This document shows positions 60,420 to 64,000 of a stretch of DNA of 64,000 nucleotides, in pieces. Within the stretch, counting starts at the first letter, position 1. Each line of letters begins with the position of its first letter. The stretch lies in NCBI GenBank assembly GCA_019550975.1, contig SDWH01000009.1, positions 62,001 to 126,000 of the forward strand, read 5' to 3'. The stretch comes from Bacteroidales bacterium SW299. Its GTDB lineage: Bacteria > Bacteroidota > Bacteroidia > Bacteroidales > Bacteroidaceae. The translations under genes were made by a program, and so were the position numbers. The notes under the pieces were generated by a model. It searched no databases. It saw nothing but the letters and a program-made list of their open reading frames with translations, and was not told the DNA's origin.

Positions 60420-63400
60420 ATGTCACATTCTAACCCGGAACTTCTGGTCTATAAGGCTTCCGCCGGTTCGGGAAAGACCTTCACGCTGGCAGTCAATTAC
60501 ATCTGCCAACTGATTGAAGACCCCACTGCCTACCGGAGGATTCTTGCCGTAACGTTCACGAACAAGGCTACAGCCGAAATGAAGGAGCGAATCCTGGAAC
60601 AGCTTGACGGAATCGCCGAACGTTGTCCGGACTCGGACGGATACCTGAAGGAAATACAGAAACGTACAGGCAAGGCGGAAAACGAGATACGCCGGTCGGC
60701 AGGCAAGGCACTGACCAACATCATCCACGACTACAGCCGTTTCCGGATCGAAACCATCGACTCGTTCTTCCAGTCCGTTCTGAGAAACCTCGCCCGCGAA
60801 CTCAATCTGGGCGCAGGGCTTTCGATCGAACTGAACAACAAGGAGGTGCTGAGCGATGCCGTAGACATCCTGATTGAAAAGCTGGACCGGAACTCTCCCG
60901 TACTGTACTGGCTGATCGAGTACATCGAAGAAAAAATAGAAAACGACAAACGCTGGAACGTTTCGGAAGAAATAAAAAGTTTCGGCTGGAACATCTTTGA
61001 CGAAAGCTATATCGAAAAGGGAGAGAAACTGAGGGAGAAGCTTGCCGATCCCCACTTCCTCCCGAACTACAAGAAAGAGCTTGAAAATATCCAGGCAAAG
61101 ATACTGAAGCAGATGAAAGACTTCAGCGAAAAGTATCTTTCAGCCCTCAGCGCGAACGGGCTTGACCCGGCCGACCTGATAAAGAAAAGCAGCGGAATAA
61201 GCGGCTATTTCCGGAAGCTGGGCGACGGAAAGCTGGGCGACGACATTTGCAACGCGACAGTAAGAAACTGTCTGGAGGATGCAGGCAACTGGGCTTCGAA
61301 GACATCTCCCAAGCGTGACATCATCCGCCAACTGGCTGCATCCTCCCTTCTCCCGCTCTTGCAGGAAGCCGAGAAAGTGCGTCCGAAAAACAACATGATT
61401 CTCAATTCGTGCAAGCTCTCGCTGAGATATCTCAACAACCTGAGGCTGCTGGCAAACATCTACGACGAAATCAACCTGCTGAACCGGGAACACAACCGTT
61501 TCCTGCTCTCGGAGACCAACGCTCTGCTCCATAATCTGATGGCTAAAGGCGACGCTTCGTTCATTTACGAGAAAATCGGCACAACCGTTGATACCGTTAT
61601 GATTGACGAGTTTCAGGACACTTCGCGCATGCAGTGGGAGAATTTCCACCTCCTGCTCGAAGAAAGCCTCGCACAGAAAGAAGGCAGCCTGATTGTAGGC
61701 GACATCAAACAGAGCATTTACCGCTGGCGGAACGGCGACTGGAGGATTCTCGCCAACATAAAGAAAGACCCTGCCTTCAGTACAAGGGAATGCACGCTGG
61801 ACACAAACTGGAGAAGTGAAACCAACATCATCCGGTTCAACAACGGAATTTTCAAGGCCGCATCGCTCGTCCTTGACGAAAGGTACCGCGAAGAAACCGG
61901 AAACCACTGCACGGATCTGACCGAAGCCTACGCGGATGTAGAACAGAAAACGCCGAAGAAGGACAACAGAGGATACGTGAAGCTTGCTTTCCTGCCCAAC
62001 AGCAAGGAGCATCCGTATGCGGAATCAATGCTTGAACAGCTGGCCGCCGAGGTGGAACGTCTGGTCGGACAAGGCATAGCCGCCAGCGACATCGCCATCC
62101 TGGTCCGGAAGAACAAGGCGATCCCCGAAATAGCCGGCTACTTCGAGCAGCACACGTCCCACCGGATCGTGTCTGACGAAGCTTTCAGGCTGGACGCTTC
62201 GCCGGCCGCAAACATGCTGGTCGACGGGCTTCGGCTCTTTGCTTTTCCCGACGACTCCATATCGCTTGCACGCCTGGCCGCAACGTACCAGCAGGAAATC
62301 CTGCACAAGGACACCGCCCTGAACACGATACTGCTTGAAGGGGCGGAAAAATACCTTCCAGCAGAACTCCTCCTGCGGAAAGACACACTTATGTTCATGC
62401 CGCTTTATGAACTGCTCGAAACGCTGGCATCGATCTTCAATATCCGCGAAATCAAAGGACAGGACGCTTATCTCTGCGCATTTTACGATGCGGTGACGCT
62501 GTATGTCCAGGACAATTCATCGGACATAGCTGCTTTCATTGCCTACTGGGAAGAGGTGCTGCACGAAAAGACCATCCCTTCCGGAGAAATTGACGGCATC
62601 CGCATCCTGTCGATCCACAAGTCGAAAGGGCTGGAATACCATACCGTGCTGATTCCTTTCTGCGACTGGAAAATGGAAAATGAAACGAACAGCCACCTGG
62701 TATGGTGCTCGCTCGATGCGGACAACCCTGACTTCGCGCCTTTCAACGAACTGGATCTGGCTCCCATCAACTATTCAAAAGACATGGCCCAGTCGGTTTA
62801 CCACGACTGTTACCAGACAGAGCATCTGCAGTTATGGGTCGACAACCTGAACTTGCTCTACGTGGCATTCACACGTGCCTGCAAGAACTTGATCGTGCTC
62901 GGCAAGCAGAAGCAGGCCAACTCGGTGTCCGAACTGCTGCGTGAAGCGGTAGAAAGGCTGGATTTCATGCAGACACCGGAGCCCGACCCTTCCGGTGAAT
63001 GTCCGGAAGAAGGCGACACATGCGAAACATATGAGTTCGGTTCTCTCTGCACTGAGCAGGAAGGCAGAAAGCAGTCGGCAAACCGGCTGAAAGCCAAACC
63101 GGAAACCATTTCCATGCGGGTAGAGAGCCTTACACCGGAAATCGAATTCAAGCAATCAAACAAATCGGCAGAGTTCATCCGGGGGGACGAAGACGACAAG
63201 GCGCACTATATCCAGCAGGGACAGCTGCTCCACAGCGTTTTTGCCTCCATCAGGCGGAAAAGCGACCTGGAACAGGCCATCGGCAACCTCCGCTTCAACG
63301 GTATCTTTGAAACGGAAGAGCAGGAACGCAGAACCAGGGAAATAGCGGAAAAAGCGCTGGAAAACCCGGTCGTTGCCGACTGGTTCGACGGCGGATGGGA

Positions 63401-63665
63401 GCTGTACAATGAATGCAGCATCATTTTCAGGGACGAGGAAGGCGGATTGCAGACCCGGAGGCCCGACCGCGTGATGAAGAAAGACGGCCGCGTCGTTGTG
63501 GTCGACTTCAAATTCGGGAAAAAACATGACGCATACAGGCAGCAGGTGCGCGAATACATGGAACTCCTGACGAGAATGGGACACAAGCATGTGGAGGGTT
63601 ATCTGTGGTATGTGTTTGCCGACGAACTGGAAAGAATCAATTGTGACGAACAACACGTAAGCTAA
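60420..63665 (+). CDS. AddA-like UvrD-family helicase/nuclease
   Basis: The 1081-residue protein is the helicase-nuclease subunit of an AddAB-type complex that processes DNA double-strand ends. The SF1 motifs are KASAGSGKTFTL (about 13-24), TFTNKATAEMKERI, TIDSFFQSVLRNLAREL, IDEFQDTSRMQW, GDIKQSIYRWR, LSIHKSKGLEYHTVLIPF and YVAFTRA. The C-terminus holds a PD-(D/E)XK RecB-like nuclease: RRPDRVMKK, VVVDFKFGKKH and QVREYMELL. It is followed six bases later by an AddB-like gene, so the pair is a full end-processing complex. The start at 60420 gives the usual short tail before Walker A. Confidence 0.9.
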   Translation: MSHSNPELLVYKASAGSGKTFTLAVNYICQLIEDPTAYRRILAVTFTNKATAEMKERILEQLDGIAERCPDSDGYLKEIQKRTGKAENEIRRSAGKALTNIIHDYSRFRIETIDSFFQSVLRNLARELNLGAGLSIELNNKEVLSDAVDILIEKLDRNSPVLYWLIEYIEEKIENDKRWNVSEEIKSFGWNIFDESYIEKGEKLREKLADPHFLPNYKKELENIQAKILKQMKDFSEKYLSALSANGLDPADLIKKSSGISGYFRKLGDGKLGDDICNATVRNCLEDAGNWASKTSPKRDIIRQLAASSLLPLLQEAEKVRPKNNMILNSCKLSLRYLNNLRLLANIYDEINLLNREHNRFLLSETNALLHNLMAKGDASFIYEKIGTTVDTVMIDEFQDTSRMQWENFHLLLEESLAQKEGSLIVGDIKQSIYRWRNGDWRILANIKKDPAFSTRECTLDTNWRSETNIIRFNNGIFKAASLVLDERYREETGNHCTDLTEAYADVEQKTPKKDNRGYVKLAFLPNSKEHPYAESMLEQLAAEVERLVGQGIAASDIAILVRKNKAIPEIAGYFEQHTSHRIVSDEAFRLDASPAANMLVDGLRLFAFPDDSISLARLAATYQQEILHKDTALNTILLEGAEKYLPAELLLRKDTLMFMPLYELLETLASIFNIREIKGQDAYLCAFYDAVTLYVQDNSSDIAAFIAYWEEVLHEKTIPSGEIDGIRILSIHKSKGLEYHTVLIPFCDWKMENETNSHLVWCSLDADNPDFAPFNELDLAPINYSKDMAQSVYHDCYQTEHLQLWVDNLNLLYVAFTRACKNLIVLGKQKQANSVSELLREAVERLDFMQTPEPDPSGECPEEGDTCETYEFGSLCTEQEGRKQSANRLKAKPETISMRVESLTPEIEFKQSNKSAEFIRGDEDDKAHYIQQGQLLHSVFASIRRKSDLEQAIGNLRFNGIFETEEQERRTREIAEKALENPVVADWFDGGWELYNECSIIFRDEEGGLQTRRPDRVMKKDGRVVVVDFKFGKKHDAYRQQVREYMELLTRMGHKHVEGYLWYVFADELERINCDEQHVS

Positions 63666-63671
63666 ATCATT

Positions 63672-64000
63672 ATGGAAACATTTCTAAAATCAGTGGCGCA
63701 CGACCTGTTTGAAAAGACCGGAGGCGAATTGAGCCGCACGGCAGTAATCTTCCCGAACAAACGCGCCGGACTGTTTTTCAACGAATACCTCGCCAAAGAA
63801 TCGGAGCGGCCACTCTGGTCGCCTGCCTACTTGAGCATCAGCGAACTGTTCAGACAGTCGTCGGGCCTTCTCATCGGCGATCCGGTGAAGCTGGTGTGCG
63901 ACCTCTACAGAACGTACATTGAGGTCACGGGCAGCGACGAGCCGCTTGACAACTTCTATTTCTGGGGCGAAATGATGATAAGCGACTTCGACGACGCCGA
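63672..64000 (+). CDS. AddB-like PD-(D/E)XK nuclease family protein (5' part only)
   Basis: The first 109 codons are in the window: METFLKSVAHDLFEKT, then TAVIFPNKRAGLFFNEYLA, LWSPAYLSISELF, and on to the window end in frame. The FPNKRAGLFF segment is typical of the inactivated-helicase N-terminus of AddB proteins. It follows the AddA-like gene by six bases and would be its partner in double-strand break processing. The rest, including any iron-sulfur nuclease domain, lies outside. Confidence 0.8.
   Translation, partial: METFLKSVAHDLFEKTGGELSRTAVIFPNKRAGLFFNEYLAKESERPLWSPAYLSISELFRQSSGLLIGDPVKLVCDLYRTYIEVTGSDEPLDNFYFWGEMMISDFDDA

Overview
The window comes from a member of the Bacteroidota, most likely a gut Bacteroidales of the Bacteroides/Phocaeicola type. 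Three things point there: many genes are preceded by the phylum's TAnnTTTG -7 box; Rho carries a long low-complexity insertion; and families largely restricted to this phylum are present (DUF3127, DUF4286, DUF3805/3806, DUF4369 thioredoxin lipoproteins), beside secreted or lipoprotein glycoside hydrolases. No rRNA, tRNA or CRISPR array was seen. The window opens inside the 3' end of a clpC-like gene and closes inside the second gene of an AddA/AddB-like pair.

Layout. 1-6223: housekeeping (ClpC tail, HtpG, SerB, a DEAD-box RNA helicase) and a sugar-kinase-like phosphotransferase. 6224-14480: an inserted defence island of lower GC with a small XRE regulator and a type I restriction-modification operon in the order hsdR-hsdS-(PrrC/RloC-like ATPase)-hsdM, followed by a frameshifted remnant of a Fic-family gene. 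14483-20356: a GH27 alpha-galactosidase lipoprotein and a TolC/EmrA/EmrB-type efflux operon. 20556-28515: YqgE, a GNAT acetyltransferase, a small membrane protein, RecR, a very large GH31 enzyme with dockerin-like and cohesin-like modules, and a divergent sodium/solute symporter. 28609-46422: EngB, an ABC-F protein, several small enzymes and domain-of-unknown-function genes, Rho, a DUF3127 protein with an SSB-like tail, and a replication/repair/cofactor run (dnaN, a DnaQ-like exonuclease, coaBC, recN, an rRNA methyltransferase, a pseudo-protease with TPRs, a FabK-like flavoenzyme).

46423-53155 is an accessory stretch: a tandem ~210-bp repeat pair, a TlpA-like lipoprotein, a PepSY-like secreted protein, an HxlR-controlled flavodoxin/NTF2 cluster, an unusually long hairpin, decayed mobilisation and other gene fragments, and an AT-rich orphan gene. 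53156-64000 returns to core functions: a ModF-like double ABC ATPase, a pullulanase, RuvC with DUF4286, a small lipoprotein, an acyl-CoA ligase, and the AddAB-like recombination nuclease pair.

The most notable system is the type I R-M operon that encloses a compact ATPase. This protein has an R-x3-E...H arrangement resembling the active site of the anticodon nucleases PrrC and RloC, so it may be a second, suicide layer of phage defence triggered when restriction is inhibited. Other points of interest are a short element with inverted ends found after two unrelated genes, a 21-bp tandem repeat, a trypsin-like domain that has lost its catalytic residues, and a GH31 protein carrying dockerin-like and cohesin-like modules on one chain.
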